Below, one piece after another: positions 44,786 through 53,274 of a DNA stretch of 64,000 nt (position 1 is the stretch's first letter; each line of letters opens with the position of its first letter). Below the pieces are notes generated by a model. It was not told where the DNA came from, searched no databases, and saw only the letters and a list, made by a program, of their open reading frames with translations. Made by a program: the position numbers and the translations under genes. This stretch comes from Paenibacillus polymyxa (GTDB lineage: Bacteria > Bacillota > Bacilli > Paenibacillales > Paenibacillaceae), in assembly GCF_018614975.1 (NCBI RefSeq), contig NZ_JAGGNR010000014.1, forward strand, positions 372,001 through 436,000, in the 5' to 3' direction.

Positions 44786-45562
44786 TCATAAAATCTTAAA
44801 TTGCTTCAATGCATGGGTGACCCCATCTTCACTTACCCGCAGGGTGACATAATCGGCGCTTTGTTTAATCCGTTCTCCGCCATTTCCCATCGCAATTCCG
44901 ATTCCCGCATACACTAGCAGATCCACGTCATTCTCCCCATCGCCAAAGGCCATTGTTTCCTCTCTGGATATCTTCAGGTAGTCGAGAACATTCTCTGCAG
45001 CTATAGATTTGCTGACTTCGCTCGCTTCCAGCACATTCACTACATACGGATGGAATCTCACGAAACGTAAGGAAGGAAATCTGGATTGAAATTTCTCCGT
45101 CTCCGCTTCATCCGCATATAAGCAAATGCAATATACGTCCTGTTCCAACGTACTAATTTTCTGCGGGAAATCCGTGAGTCCAAGCGTATCTCTTAAGGCC
45201 TCAGTAACACGACCATCTGCTGTACACAACCCGTTCGTCTCAAATGAATCTGTAAAATATGAAATGCTATGCCCATGCAACTCGGCAAACTCACTGAATG
45301 CTCTAACCATCTGTGCTGAAAGTACAGACTTATGTATCACTTCATCACCTGCTTTGATCAATGCTCCGTTGGCCGAAATGATTATATCAATTCCGAGATT
45401 TCTGAATTCTTCGCATAAATTACAGGGCCTGCCTGTGACGAGTACGACTTGAACGCCTTTACGAATCAATTCCCTGATCGACTCAGCTGTACGCGGTGAT
45501 AAACTCCGATCTATTTCGCTCAGCAACGTACCGTCCACATCAAAAAATACAGCTCTAATCAA
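44786..45562 (-). CDS. Cof-type HAD phosphatase
   Basis: 258 residues, TTG start behind GGAGGAAGAACATT. Motif I FFDVDGTLLS, motif II LVTGRP, and the closing signature FGDGENDVDLLVYAGIGIAM are those of Cof/HAD-IIB sugar- or cofactor-phosphatases. The large alpha/beta cap lies between. Substrate unknown. It is read after the YHYH remnant in the opposite order, with no operon link. Confidence 0.92.
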   Translation of the reverse strand: MIRAVFFDVDGTLLSEIDRSLSPRTAESIRELIRKGVQVVLVTGRPCNLCEEFRNLGIDIIISANGALIKAGDEVIHKSVLSAQMVRAFSEFAELHGHSISYFTDSFETNGLCTADGRVTEALRDTLGLTDFPQKISTLEQDVYCICLYADEAETEKFQSRFPSLRFVRFHPYVVNVLEASEVSKSIAAENVLDYLKISREETMAFGDGENDVDLLVYAGIGIAMGNGGERIKQSADYVTLRVSEDGVTHALKQFKIL

Positions 45563-45589
45563 AATGTTCTTCCTCCTCTGTCTTCAATT

Positions 45590-45639
45590 AAAAAGAGCAA
45601 GCACAGAATAACCTTGTTTGGTCTTCCTGCACTTGCTCT
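45590..45639 (-). terminator. Rho-independent terminator after the bPH2 gene pair
   Basis: On the minus strand AGAGCAAGTGCAG pairs with CTGTGCTTGCTCT (one wobble) around a loop, followed by TTTTT. Confidence 0.85.
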
Positions 45640-45644
45640 TGCAA

Positions 45645-47207
45645 TTAACGGGTCTGAACATCTTGGGTACGTCCCATGTACCATGATTGAAATGATATCG
45701 CCGTATCCAGGGAAATGTCATGTGCCCGCTGATGCAGTACTGGTTTGGCGCGGTTTACGGTATGAATGGAAGCCACACCGAAACAACGCTGTAACACATT
45801 ACGGGTGATCTGCACTTCGATGACTTTCTCACGTTTGGAGATGAAGAGTGTTGAAGTGAGTGCACCGGTTCGAAGTTGAATGAAATTCTGATGCAGAATG
45901 TATCGAGTATGGAAAAAGTCCATCACTCTGCATGTTGCAATCCACACGAGCAGAATCGCGGAAATCATCCACCAGGCATGTTTCTGCCCAAACACCAATG
46001 GTTTGAAGTACCACAGTAAACCTGTGATCATAATCCACCCCCAGCTTGGTTTGAGCAGGCGCAGCCATAGTGATATTCTTGGAAGTCTTTCCATCTCCTG
46101 TGTGACCCGATAGGATGGCAGGATCTCCTCAATCAGGGTATAGGCTTGCTTCACAGGCAGGAAGGGATAGAGCGAGTTCACCTCATGTTCGGATTCTCCC
46201 AGACTACCTGCAGTGGTCAGTTCTACTTCCGCCAGTCCAAGCAGCCTTTTCATCGGTGACTGTGTAATTTTCACAGCCTGGACTCGTTCTTTCAGGATTG
46301 AAAATGACGTTTGCTCCATCATGCCCTTCGTGATATAGATCCGCTTGCCATCCGAGGTGATTTGGAAATTGCCATATTTTACGAAGGTTCTGACTATGCC
46401 CAGAGCAATCGATATGATCAATAAAACTAAAATCATCAAACCGGCAATCCACCAGGAATCGAGCCAGGTTAATAACAAACTTTCCGTTACTTCTTCATCA
46501 GGGAAGAAGTCCTTCACCCAGGAATAGAGCGTAGCCAGGACCGGAATCAGTACGAGAAAACTAAGCGAGGTAAAGGATGCTTTGAATATGTCCTTGCGGG
46601 TGGAATGATAATGAACAACCCGTTCCTGTTTTTCTTTTGCAGGCAGAGACATGATTTCATCCGTTATAAAAGGTTCGGATTGCGCCTCTCTCTCTTCCAT
46701 AGCCTGAACCGCATCCAACGTATCATGTTCCTCTGTTGCTCCTACTGTTTCTGCTTCTTCGGCCATATGACCTGCTACAATTTTCTCCAGCTGTTCCGCT
46801 TCGGAAAGTGAAACAACGTGTAACTGGAAGGTAGCATCTTCTCCCTTAATTCCGGTCTCGAATCGAATCGACGTCACCCTGAACAAACGATGAAACAGCG
46901 TTGTATGACGATTCACATTCTGGACCTTCGTATAAGGTATCGTTCTTCGGGTACGGTTAAACACACCACTATAGATATGAAAGGCTGTATCGTCTGCTGC
47001 ATAACGCGAGGTGAACCACCTCAGGATCATGGACAGGATGCTAATGGAGACACCTACATAAAAAGCGATTCTTCCATAGAATATCCATTGGGACTCCGAG
47101 CCCTGACGGAAAACAAACAAAAAAAGGACGATGGCGAACCAATTCTTTACCCGTTTCCACAAGCTCCACAGCATGGTTAATGGATGATGTCGCTTCATAT
47201 CGATCAT
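45645..47207 (-). CDS. bPH2-domain membrane protein, YdbT-like
   Basis: 520 residues (B. subtilis YdbT is about 490). Three bacterial-PH segments alternate with membrane helices: helices near 18-35, 45-62, 212-230, 250-270, 380-425. PH motifs include HIYSGVFNRTRRTIPYTKVQ, GKRIYITKGMMEQTSFSILK, and FIQLRTGALTSTLFISKREK. An acidic linker (about 150-190) is longer than usual. In B. subtilis this family is linked to stress and to protection against amylocyclicin-type peptides. Its ATG overlaps the stop of the partner gene. Confidence 0.88.
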   Translation of the reverse strand: MIDMKRHHPLTMLWSLWKRVKNWFAIVLFLFVFRQGSESQWIFYGRIAFYVGVSISILSMILRWFTSRYAADDTAFHIYSGVFNRTRRTIPYTKVQNVNRHTTLFHRLFRVTSIRFETGIKGEDATFQLHVVSLSEAEQLEKIVAGHMAEEAETVGATEEHDTLDAVQAMEEREAQSEPFITDEIMSLPAKEKQERVVHYHSTRKDIFKASFTSLSFLVLIPVLATLYSWVKDFFPDEEVTESLLLTWLDSWWIAGLMILVLLIISIALGIVRTFVKYGNFQITSDGKRIYITKGMMEQTSFSILKERVQAVKITQSPMKRLLGLAEVELTTAGSLGESEHEVNSLYPFLPVKQAYTLIEEILPSYRVTQEMERLPRISLWLRLLKPSWGWIMITGLLWYFKPLVFGQKHAWWMISAILLVWIATCRVMDFFHTRYILHQNFIQLRTGALTSTLFISKREKVIEVQITRNVLQRCFGVASIHTVNRAKPVLHQRAHDISLDTAISFQSWYMGRTQDVQTR

Positions 47208-47701
47208 TCATCCACCTCATTAATCCGCGCATAGGACGCAATCTGATGACGGAGTGCAAGCGCAACTTCCTCTGGCAATGCGGGGATTTCATGCGATGAA
47301 CCCATCGTGCCAACCGATACGGAATAGAGTCCATATTTTCGCATTAAAGGTCCCTGATTTGTTGTAACCGATTGGACTTTCGCCATGGGGATGATCTGAT
47401 GTACCTTGGTTAGCGCCCCACGCTTCAGTTGCAGGAACTCCTCATTCACATCATAGTACCAATGCTTGTATAACCATGACGGCTGGATGAAAATATCCCA
47501 CACCGCATAGAGCACAGATATGGCCGTAACGCCCCACAAAATCCAGCCAATCCACGTCTTCCATCCATAGATGGAGTCGAGTATTAACAGTACGGCAAGG
47601 ATCAGAAAACCTATTACATTCCATATGATGGCGCTAATTCTCCACAAGTTTACCGCATGAGGGGAGAGCCGTTGCTCGGGTGTCTTCCACTGAATTGACA
47701 T
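47204..47701 (-). CDS. bPH2-domain membrane protein, YdbS-like
   Basis: 165 residues from the ATG ending at 47701, behind AAAGGAGTGAACAT. Two membrane helices (about 20-58) then one PH domain (HWYYDVNEEFLQLKRGALTK; VHQIIPMAKVQSVTTNQGPL). Gene order YdbS then YdbT is the same as in B. subtilis. Confidence 0.88.
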   Translation of the reverse strand: MSIQWKTPEQRLSPHAVNLWRISAIIWNVIGFLILAVLLILDSIYGWKTWIGWILWGVTAISVLYAVWDIFIQPSWLYKHWYYDVNEEFLQLKRGALTKVHQIIPMAKVQSVTTNQGPLMRKYGLYSVSVGTMGSSHEIPALPEEVALALRHQIASYARINEVDE

Positions 47702-47794
47702 ATGTTCACTCCTTTTTTCCTCGGGTACATAAAAACACACATGATACACTGTACGAACAATCGTCCACGATTGATGCAGAAAGATTCAGTTAGT

Positions 47795-47836
47795 AAAAGA
47801 GATGACGCCTGTACAGTACAGGTCGCCATCTCTTTT
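47795..47836. terminator. Bidirectional terminator
   Basis: AAAAGAGATG pairs with CATCTCTTTT, and an inner palindrome CCTGTAC..GTACAGG extends the stem. It lies upstream of the YdbS-like gene and after the repeat element, so it mainly insulates the minus-strand acetyltransferase transcript. Confidence 0.8.
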
Positions 47837-47862
47837 GTTCATTTCATTTTACTTTAGTGCAT

Positions 47863-48032
47863 GTTCAAATAGACTGGTTTTCAGTACCCAGAAGATGGGA
47901 TGAAGCTAGAAATGGAGTAGCGGAGCGTAGGGAAAACTACGTGAGCAACGGACATTTCGGCTAAATTCCATATTCGATGCTGATGATGCCACCACTAGGC
48001 ATCCTTCGTAATCAAAAGCGGGCTTTTTGAAC
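47863..48032. repeat. Repeat-like structured intergenic element (MITE/REP-like)
   Basis: About 170 bp bounded by GTTCAAA (47863) and TTTTTGAAC (48032), inverted ends, with an internal hairpin CGTAG-GGAAAA-CTACG and the stretch GCTAGAAATGGAGTAGCGGA. No reading frame fits it. From memory it resembles an element found many times between Paenibacillus genes, but this cannot be checked inside the window, where it occurs once. Its right end encodes the last residues (VQKARF) and stop of the acetyltransferase at 48012-48590. Confidence 0.5.
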
Positions 48033-48590
48033 AACCTCTATAAAATCCTGTACTTCACATAACCAAACCATATGATCTGTTCCTTCGCCCCAGTAGTTCT
48101 TCGCCACGACATAGGGTTCACCGAATTTGCGTTGCCACTTCTTCTGTGCGATCTGGTAACCACTATCCAGGCAGAATTGCTGGATTCCCAGCCGCTGCAG
48201 TTCAGTAACCAGTGCAAGAATGAGCGCCGAACCAACCCCCTGTCCTTGAACCTCGGGCAACACATACAGGCTACCCAGTTCTCCGATCGCGTTCAGCCGG
48301 CCTTCTGTACATTCTCGAATCTCCTTACCACAAGGTCCATACGAGATTGTGCCCACAATAACATCTCCCAGTTTGGCAACGAGGAAAAATACACTTGCTT
48401 TGATGTTGTCCTTTGATTGCAATGCAGTGTGAATCAATGCTTTCTTATGTGCTATTTCATCCTGGATATCATCCAGAAGCGAGCCTATTCCCTCTTGATC
48501 AAATGCTGCGGGAATCGTTGTCTCGAATACCCGATACACTCCCTCTACATCGGATTGCGTCATAGGTTCAATAGTAATTTTATCATCCAC
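48012..48590 (-). CDS. GNAT-family N-acetyltransferase with repeat-derived C-terminus
   Basis: 192 residues, GTG start behind GGAGAAGAACTA. Acetyl-CoA motif LPEVQGQGVGSALILALVTE, later DSGYQIAQKKWQRKFG and an ending LCEVQDFIEVVQKARF. The last six codons and the stop fall inside the inverted end of the repeat-like element, so the tail was probably replaced when it inserted. The catalytic core is complete and the protein should fold. Confidence 0.87.
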   Translation of the reverse strand: MDDKITIEPMTQSDVEGVYRVFETTIPAAFDQEGIGSLLDDIQDEIAHKKALIHTALQSKDNIKASVFFLVAKLGDVIVGTISYGPCGKEIRECTEGRLNAIGELGSLYVLPEVQGQGVGSALILALVTELQRLGIQQFCLDSGYQIAQKKWQRKFGEPYVVAKNYWGEGTDHMVWLCEVQDFIEVVQKARF

Positions 48591-48617
48591 TAGTTCTTCT
48601 CCAATCCATATACCTTC

Positions 48618-49040
48618 TTAATCTGTACGTCGCTGAATTAGTCTTCTCAGTTGATTCGCATCCTGAAGAGGAATGCTATATCCAGTATGCGTGTCTTCCT
48701 CGTTTACTAACAAGCCTTGCATCTTGGGATCCATTCCTAATGAAAAATCATACCGTGTAACCGAACCATCTGCATTATTAATACTCATATTGTACTGCGT
48801 ACCATAATCAAGAATACCCGGCATACGCTCTGCCTTATGTATGGCCTCCATCATGATCCGAATCTCGTCAGGTCGATCAAACATAACATCTTGGCATGGT
48901 TCCAAGGCGAGGTTGGGATTACACGTTAAAGTGATTAGTACAGGAAGCCCTTCTTCCGCGTTCGATTCATTCGGTTTGCTGCACCCTGCAATGAACGTGG
49001 CAATGAAGACTACGAGCAATATTCCTACATATCTCACCAT
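48618..49040 (-). CDS. Small lipoprotein, unknown function
   Basis: 140 residues with a lipobox (ATFIAGC, Cys20) and a mature domain of about 115 residues: LPVLITLTCNPNLALEPCQD with two cysteines, and SVTRYDFSLGMDPKMQGLLV. ATG behind GGGAGGCACGCAGT. I recognise no family; it looks like a stand-alone cell-surface protein of the YjgB/DUF4362-like size class. Confidence 0.75.
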   Translation of the reverse strand: MVRYVGILLVVFIATFIAGCSKPNESNAEEGLPVLITLTCNPNLALEPCQDVMFDRPDEIRIMMEAIHKAERMPGILDYGTQYNMSINNADGSVTRYDFSLGMDPKMQGLLVNEEDTHTGYSIPLQDANQLRRLIQRRTD

Positions 49041-49141
49041 ACTGCGTGCCTCCCTGACTTAGTATTAAATAGACATAATGAACAGAGAAGTAATAAATAC
49101 AGTATATAATGAAATGACTCAACTGCACGAACTATCTATAT

Positions 49142-49822
49142 TCATATCAAGTTACGTAACTCCGGGTCCCATGAAGACAATATAGCGATCAGTCGCTCTA
49201 CGGTCTCTTCCACAAATACCTGAACTCTCTCACCCGTGATTAACTCAGGAGTAATTCCCGGTTCTTCCCCATTAAGAAAAGAAAACGTGTGGTCCCGCCA
49301 GCGTACAATCTCATCAGCAGTTAAACGACCCGTTATGTCATAACCCGGTGAACTGTTGAGCACCTGCCATACCTCTTCGCTCCAACTTGAACCTTGATAG
49401 AGATTGAAATCGATCTGGTCCGTCTCCTGGTAATATAAACGCGCTAGTTCATCCTTCGATCTGCTACTGCCTGTATGTTGATCTACCTTGTTGACCCGTT
49501 CGACGAATTCAGGATGCACACTCCGGAACCAGTAATAGTCTGTCAGCACATGCATAAAGTATCCTCGCACAAACCACTTCCATCCTTCACCGGTAAGTTG
49601 GTGCATATAGAATGAGTATAGATCCTTCAGTTCACCAACGTAATCTCCATCATCTTTCGGGTTAAAATGGGTGTACTCCTTATCATCTCTGGTTGTACCT
49701 TCGCGCATATGTATGGAATCTGGGGCGATATTCCCCAGATAGAATGAACCTCGATCAGCATTCACTTGCAGCGAGTCCGCAATCAGATTAGCAATATTGA
49801 GATGAACCATGGGTAGCGGCAT
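49142..49822 (-). CDS. Zinc-dependent phospholipase-C-like protein (paralog 1)
   Basis: 226 residues, ATG behind AAGGAGATCATCTCT. It fits the PF00882-type zinc-dependent phospholipase C/S1-P1 nuclease fold: N-terminal MPLPMVHLNIANLI supplies the first histidine, GNIAPDSIHMRE the Asp/His, and GYFMHVLTDYYWFRSVHPEF the HxxxD pair. There is no signal peptide, so it acts in the cytoplasm or the family role has changed. A related copy is at 62831-63556. Confidence 0.75.
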   Translation of the reverse strand: MPLPMVHLNIANLIADSLQVNADRGSFYLGNIAPDSIHMREGTTRDDKEYTHFNPKDDGDYVGELKDLYSFYMHQLTGEGWKWFVRGYFMHVLTDYYWFRSVHPEFVERVNKVDQHTGSSRSKDELARLYYQETDQIDFNLYQGSSWSEEVWQVLNSSPGYDITGRLTADEIVRWRDHTFSFLNGEEPGITPELITGERVQVFVEETVERLIAILSSWDPELRNLI

Positions 49823-49961
49823 AGAGATGATCTCCTTTTTAACGGGAAGTATTCTACAGTATTAAGGAAAAGAAAAGATGCCACCTATTGGTGCAACGTA
49901 AGAATCACTGGAATAGTGAGACTCCGCTATGTTCCACCTTTTTTTCACCGTAGATGCTTGC

Positions 49962-50741
49962 TTAATCCTGTATTCTCTCCAATTGCATCCGGTCAAAGAG
50001 TTGCTCCAGATCCGTATGGTACTCCGGGTGCTCCTTCACAAGCAGACTAATGTATTCCGACCCACATTCATAGAACATTAAGCGGTTAAACGGGGCTGTG
50101 TCTCCCATATGATTGCTTTCCTGTCCAAATTTTGCCCGAATCAGATTCTCAATATAACGCGCGTAACCCTCGTTCCACTCCAACCAACTCCAGTACTCAG
50201 CTTGTTCTTCAGTTAATGAAGTAAACAACGCCTGTCTAGCTGTGTGTACTTGTGTTAGGTCTTTACTCTTCAAAGCAGACAACAATGAGTTAATCCGCTC
50301 CACAACGACTTCATCTTCATACGGAAACTCATAATCCAGTTCCCATGTTACGCGCTTCAGTTGGTCCATTTTATGCTTAATCTGGAGACGGTTCACGATC
50401 CGCTCATCATATTTCTCATATACATAACAATGAACATATTCATGGAATAGATAGACTTTCTGCTCCAGATCTTTGAACGCTGCATCTGTTACAATTGAAC
50501 ACATCCGTCCGTCCATATGATGCACCGGCATTGCGGCAAGGCATTCATCTGGAATATATAAATCGTCCGGTACTGTCCTCACCCACTCGTATTGTTGCGT
50601 TTTGGACGAATAATCATAGATATATAATAAAGCTTCATAGGCTACAACCACTGGATAATGTTCTGCAAACAAAGGATGTATGCTGACCAAGTCTTTCTGA
50701 AGCTCGTTTAACTCGTTAATTTGCTCTAAAAAAGCATCCAT
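49962..50741 (-). CDS. Putative zinc metallopeptidase-like protein with HEYVH motif
   Basis: 259 residues, ATG behind GAGAGGGTTAATGAA, no signal peptide or membrane segment. Residues near 100 read LFHEYVHCYVYEKYDE, an HExxH zinc motif, and near residue 195 WNEGYARYIENLIRAKFG supplies the glutamate expected for a gluzincin third ligand (EGxxxY-like). I do not know the family. The predicted peptidase activity rests on these two motifs only. Confidence 0.65.
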   Translation of the reverse strand: MDAFLEQINELNELQKDLVSIHPLFAEHYPVVVAYEALLYIYDYSSKTQQYEWVRTVPDDLYIPDECLAAMPVHHMDGRMCSIVTDAAFKDLEQKVYLFHEYVHCYVYEKYDERIVNRLQIKHKMDQLKRVTWELDYEFPYEDEVVVERINSLLSALKSKDLTQVHTARQALFTSLTEEQAEYWSWLEWNEGYARYIENLIRAKFGQESNHMGDTAPFNRLMFYECGSEYISLLVKEHPEYHTDLEQLFDRMQLERIQD

Positions 50742-50849
50742 TTCATTAACCCTCTCTTTACTGGATTGATGCGTTAATCATACTAGATTAGGAAAGATAA
50801 AACACTGAGAGAAAAATGATAATTCTGTTCGAATGTGATCTGGTGAACG

Positions 50850-50993
50850 TTAGAACCGCTCTCCGCGTTTCTCATACAGGTAGATATCCAGTGCCTGAAT
50901 CCCACGCCGGGCCAGCTTAATAAACAGAATCAGCGCATACACGCCCAGTCCATATAACAACACATTAATCAACATTAGAAATATCGTAATCAT
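50850..50993 (-). CDS. 47-residue single-helix membrane protein
   Basis: ATG ending at 50993 is preceded by AGGAGGATTAACAATT. The product MITIFLMLINVLLYGLGVYA continues with LILFIKLARRG and ends YEKRGERF, a membrane helix followed by a basic, amphipathic tail. It is a clean short gene with a strong site and is not a shadow of another frame. Function unknown. Confidence 0.75.
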   Translation of the reverse strand: MITIFLMLINVLLYGLGVYALILFIKLARRGIQALDIYLYEKRGERF

Positions 50994-51112
50994 AATTGTT
51001 AATCCTCCTATGAACCTATTAAATTATCACTCCCTATTCTAGCATATTTTACCTCAGTTAACTTTTTTGGTAGATGTGAGAGTCGCTTAGCGTGCTTATT
51101 GGTTGAAAAACG

Positions 51113-51154
51113 AAAAAATCTTCCACACCCATTTGTGAAAGGTGGAAGATTTTT
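51113..51154. terminator. Bidirectional terminator
   Basis: AAAAAATCTTCCAC pairs with GTGGAAGATTTTT around a 15-nt loop, T tracts both sides. It ends the minus-strand HD-domain transcript and separates it from the 47-residue gene. Confidence 0.88.
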
Positions 51155-51164
51155 AATCCGGATA

Positions 51165-51290
51165 CAGCTAGTTAGTTCTGATATATCCTGCCTTCTTCAA
51201 CACATATTCCGTAAACGGATTGATCTCAGGGATCGGCTGATTCAGATCAAAATATCAGAGTTCCAGCCCTTCTACGTATAAAACGTATCC
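51165..51290 (-). pseudogene. Decayed C-terminal fragment of an unknown gene
   Basis: After the HD-domain stop the minus strand reads YVEGLEL, a stop, then YFDLNQPIPEINPFTEYVLK and KAGYIRTN with a stop before the terminator. The protein-like composition and the single internal stop suggest the 3' remnant of a lost gene. No start or site is visible and I do not recognise the family. Confidence 0.35.
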
Positions 51291-51881
51291 TTATAATTTG
51301 GTCAAGATTCCCTGATCCACAGATTTCTGAATAAGCTGCTGCGCATACTCCCACAATGTTTCGGAACCGTTCGCAATCTCACGGTTTCTGTTTAATACCT
51401 GATCACTTGTAATGTTATATTTCTGCCACGTATCTCCCTCATTCTGATGATTGTGGATCAGAGGCTGCAACCGATCAAGAGATGAGGCAAATTGTGCTTC
51501 AGGAGTCTGCTTTGCTTCAAACTCTAACCATAATTGGAGTAGTTCTTCAGCCTGTTCCTTAGGCAACATACCAAACAGCCGATGAGCTGCTTTGAGTTCA
51601 CGATCATATTTATCCGTGTGTCCCACCGTATCATAAGCGAACGTATCTCCGGCATCAATCTCGACCAGATCATGAACGAGAAGCATCTTAATGACTTTGA
51701 GGATATCCACATCCTTGTTGGCATGACTCTGCAAAACCAAGGCCATCATCGCCAGATGCCAGGAATGCTCTGCATCATTTTCAAGTCTCTCACCGTGCAT
51801 AATTCTCGTCTTTCGTTCAATCGTTTTGAATTTATCAATCTCAATGAGAAATTGAATCTGATCCTGTAATGATTCGCTCAC
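51291..51881 (-). CDS. HD-domain phosphohydrolase, YfbR/HD_3 type
   Basis: 196 residues, GTG start behind AAGGAGGATGTGCT. HD motif set: H in AEHSWHLAMMAL, HD in LLVHDLVEIDAGDTFAYD, and D in SSLDRLQPLIHN. Relatives are 5'-deoxynucleotidases such as YfbR. Activity on nucleotides is family knowledge; the exact substrate is not shown here. Confidence 0.9.
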   Translation of the reverse strand: MSESLQDQIQFLIEIDKFKTIERKTRIMHGERLENDAEHSWHLAMMALVLQSHANKDVDILKVIKMLLVHDLVEIDAGDTFAYDTVGHTDKYDRELKAAHRLFGMLPKEQAEELLQLWLEFEAKQTPEAQFASSLDRLQPLIHNHQNEGDTWQKYNITSDQVLNRNREIANGSETLWEYAQQLIQKSVDQGILTKL

Positions 51882-51904
51882 AGCACATCCTCCTTCATAT
51901 CCAT

Positions 51905-52744
51905 CTACGTGGATAGATCGTACCAGTAAACTCTATAGTTAAAATCCAGTGACATCCCCACACCTTGTGCCAGACGAATTGAGCCCGCATTATCCGGTGA
52001 ACAATCCCAATACGGATGTATGCCTACACGACCGCATTCTTCCACAAAAGCTTTGGCCACCATCGCACCATAATTCCTTCTTCTGTAGACTTCAACCGTC
52101 TCAATATCAACCGCATGTGTCTGATCTGCAATAAATGCCGAGAGGCAAACACTAGCGATATCATCATTATGCACTGCAATATAGCCAAAACCATATTGTA
52201 AAAAATCATCTATTGTAGTCCAGAAGTGAGAGATTTTATCCATCAGAAATAGAGAATTGTTGTATCTTTTCTCTCCTAATATCACTTCATCTATCCTGAT
52301 AATTCTGACTTCCTCGTCCTGTGAAGTACATATGTCGAGAGGTACTTGCTGACTTATCAGATTTGGATTCAATTTGTATACATGCTGAATATCACTGGAG
52401 ATATCTCTTTTCCCCGAGATGTGCTGAAGAACATCTTCCCAAGCTTCGTCCACCACACCAATTTCAACAGCATGAATATGTAAGTTTAATAATTCAGGTT
52501 CAATACGTTCCCGCATGTACTCTTTCAATTCATTCAGAAAGGGCTCACTTCGAGAATCTCCGATCAACTGAAAACCAGATTGTCCATGTATCCAAATTAG
52601 TGCTGCTGTTATATTCTCTGCATCATCTACATAGATCCGTCCCGGGTTCAAGCCATACGCCACCGCTTTGACTTCAATATTCTCACATGAGTCCGTGAGA
52701 TGTTTTACTTTATGGAATTCATGTTTATTAATCTCGGTAATCAT
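51905..52744 (-). CDS. Large GNAT acetyltransferase (PF12746 type)
   Basis: 279 residues, ATG behind GGGAGGAATGAACCT. The N-terminal half (AVAYGLNPGRIYVDDAENIT) is the extra domain of the GNAT_acetyltran family, and the C-terminal half is a GNAT fold with VEVYRRRNYGAMVAKAFVEE and CSPDNAGSIRLAQGVGMSLD. Substrate unknown. Confidence 0.87.
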   Translation of the reverse strand: MITEINKHEFHKVKHLTDSCENIEVKAVAYGLNPGRIYVDDAENITAALIWIHGQSGFQLIGDSRSEPFLNELKEYMRERIEPELLNLHIHAVEIGVVDEAWEDVLQHISGKRDISSDIQHVYKLNPNLISQQVPLDICTSQDEEVRIIRIDEVILGEKRYNNSLFLMDKISHFWTTIDDFLQYGFGYIAVHNDDIASVCLSAFIADQTHAVDIETVEVYRRRNYGAMVAKAFVEECGRVGIHPYWDCSPDNAGSIRLAQGVGMSLDFNYRVYWYDLST

Positions 52745-52797
52745 AGGTTCATTCCTCCCGAATTCAAGACAAAGCCCTAAAGCGTGTGTAACCTCTA

Positions 52798-53253
52798 TTA
52801 AATCTTATATTCATAAATTCGCGTCTCTTTATCATTAAGCAGGTATCCTTTACCAATATAGGCCCAGTTATTTTTTTCATAATAATCAGTCAGATCAGTA
52901 CACAAATACAGCTTGTCATACCCTTTTGCTTTCACCTCATTTAATGCATGGGTCTGAAGTTGTCCACCCAGGTTCTGGCCCCGATATTCTGGATCAATAT
53001 GAAGACACGCAAACCAGGGAAAGAGATCCTGCCTGCTATTCAGATCACTTCGTAACAAAGCATACCCACCAATAATTCGGTCTCCGTCCAGCATCACATA
53101 AAATCTTGGTACATCACTATCTGTCTCCACAGAACGCTCTATACAATCCCGATAGAAATGGAAGCTTGATTCCGAGCCCCATTGTTTCCAGAAATACTGT
53201 ACTGCTTCTTGCAGCACGTCCGGCTTCTGCCGAATATCAAAAATTTGCAACAT
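52798..53253 (-). CDS. GNAT-family N-acetyltransferase
   Basis: 151 residues, ATG behind AAAGGGAGAATAAC. Acetyl-CoA motif IDPEYRGQNLGGQLQTHALN, and LCTDLTDYYEKNNWAYIGKG. The 5' partner of the PhzF gene region in the same direction, 22 bp after it. Confidence 0.9.
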   Translation of the reverse strand: MLQIFDIRQKPDVLQEAVQYFWKQWGSESSFHFYRDCIERSVETDSDVPRFYVMLDGDRIIGGYALLRSDLNSRQDLFPWFACLHIDPEYRGQNLGGQLQTHALNEVKAKGYDKLYLCTDLTDYYEKNNWAYIGKGYLLNDKETRIYEYKI

Positions 53254-53274
53254 GTTATTCTCCCTTTAGTTTTA

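Noticed and set aside
47841..48011. Small RNA gene in the repeat-like element
   Set aside because: Hairpins are visible but no promoter or known RNA family could be recognised, so only the repeat was reported.
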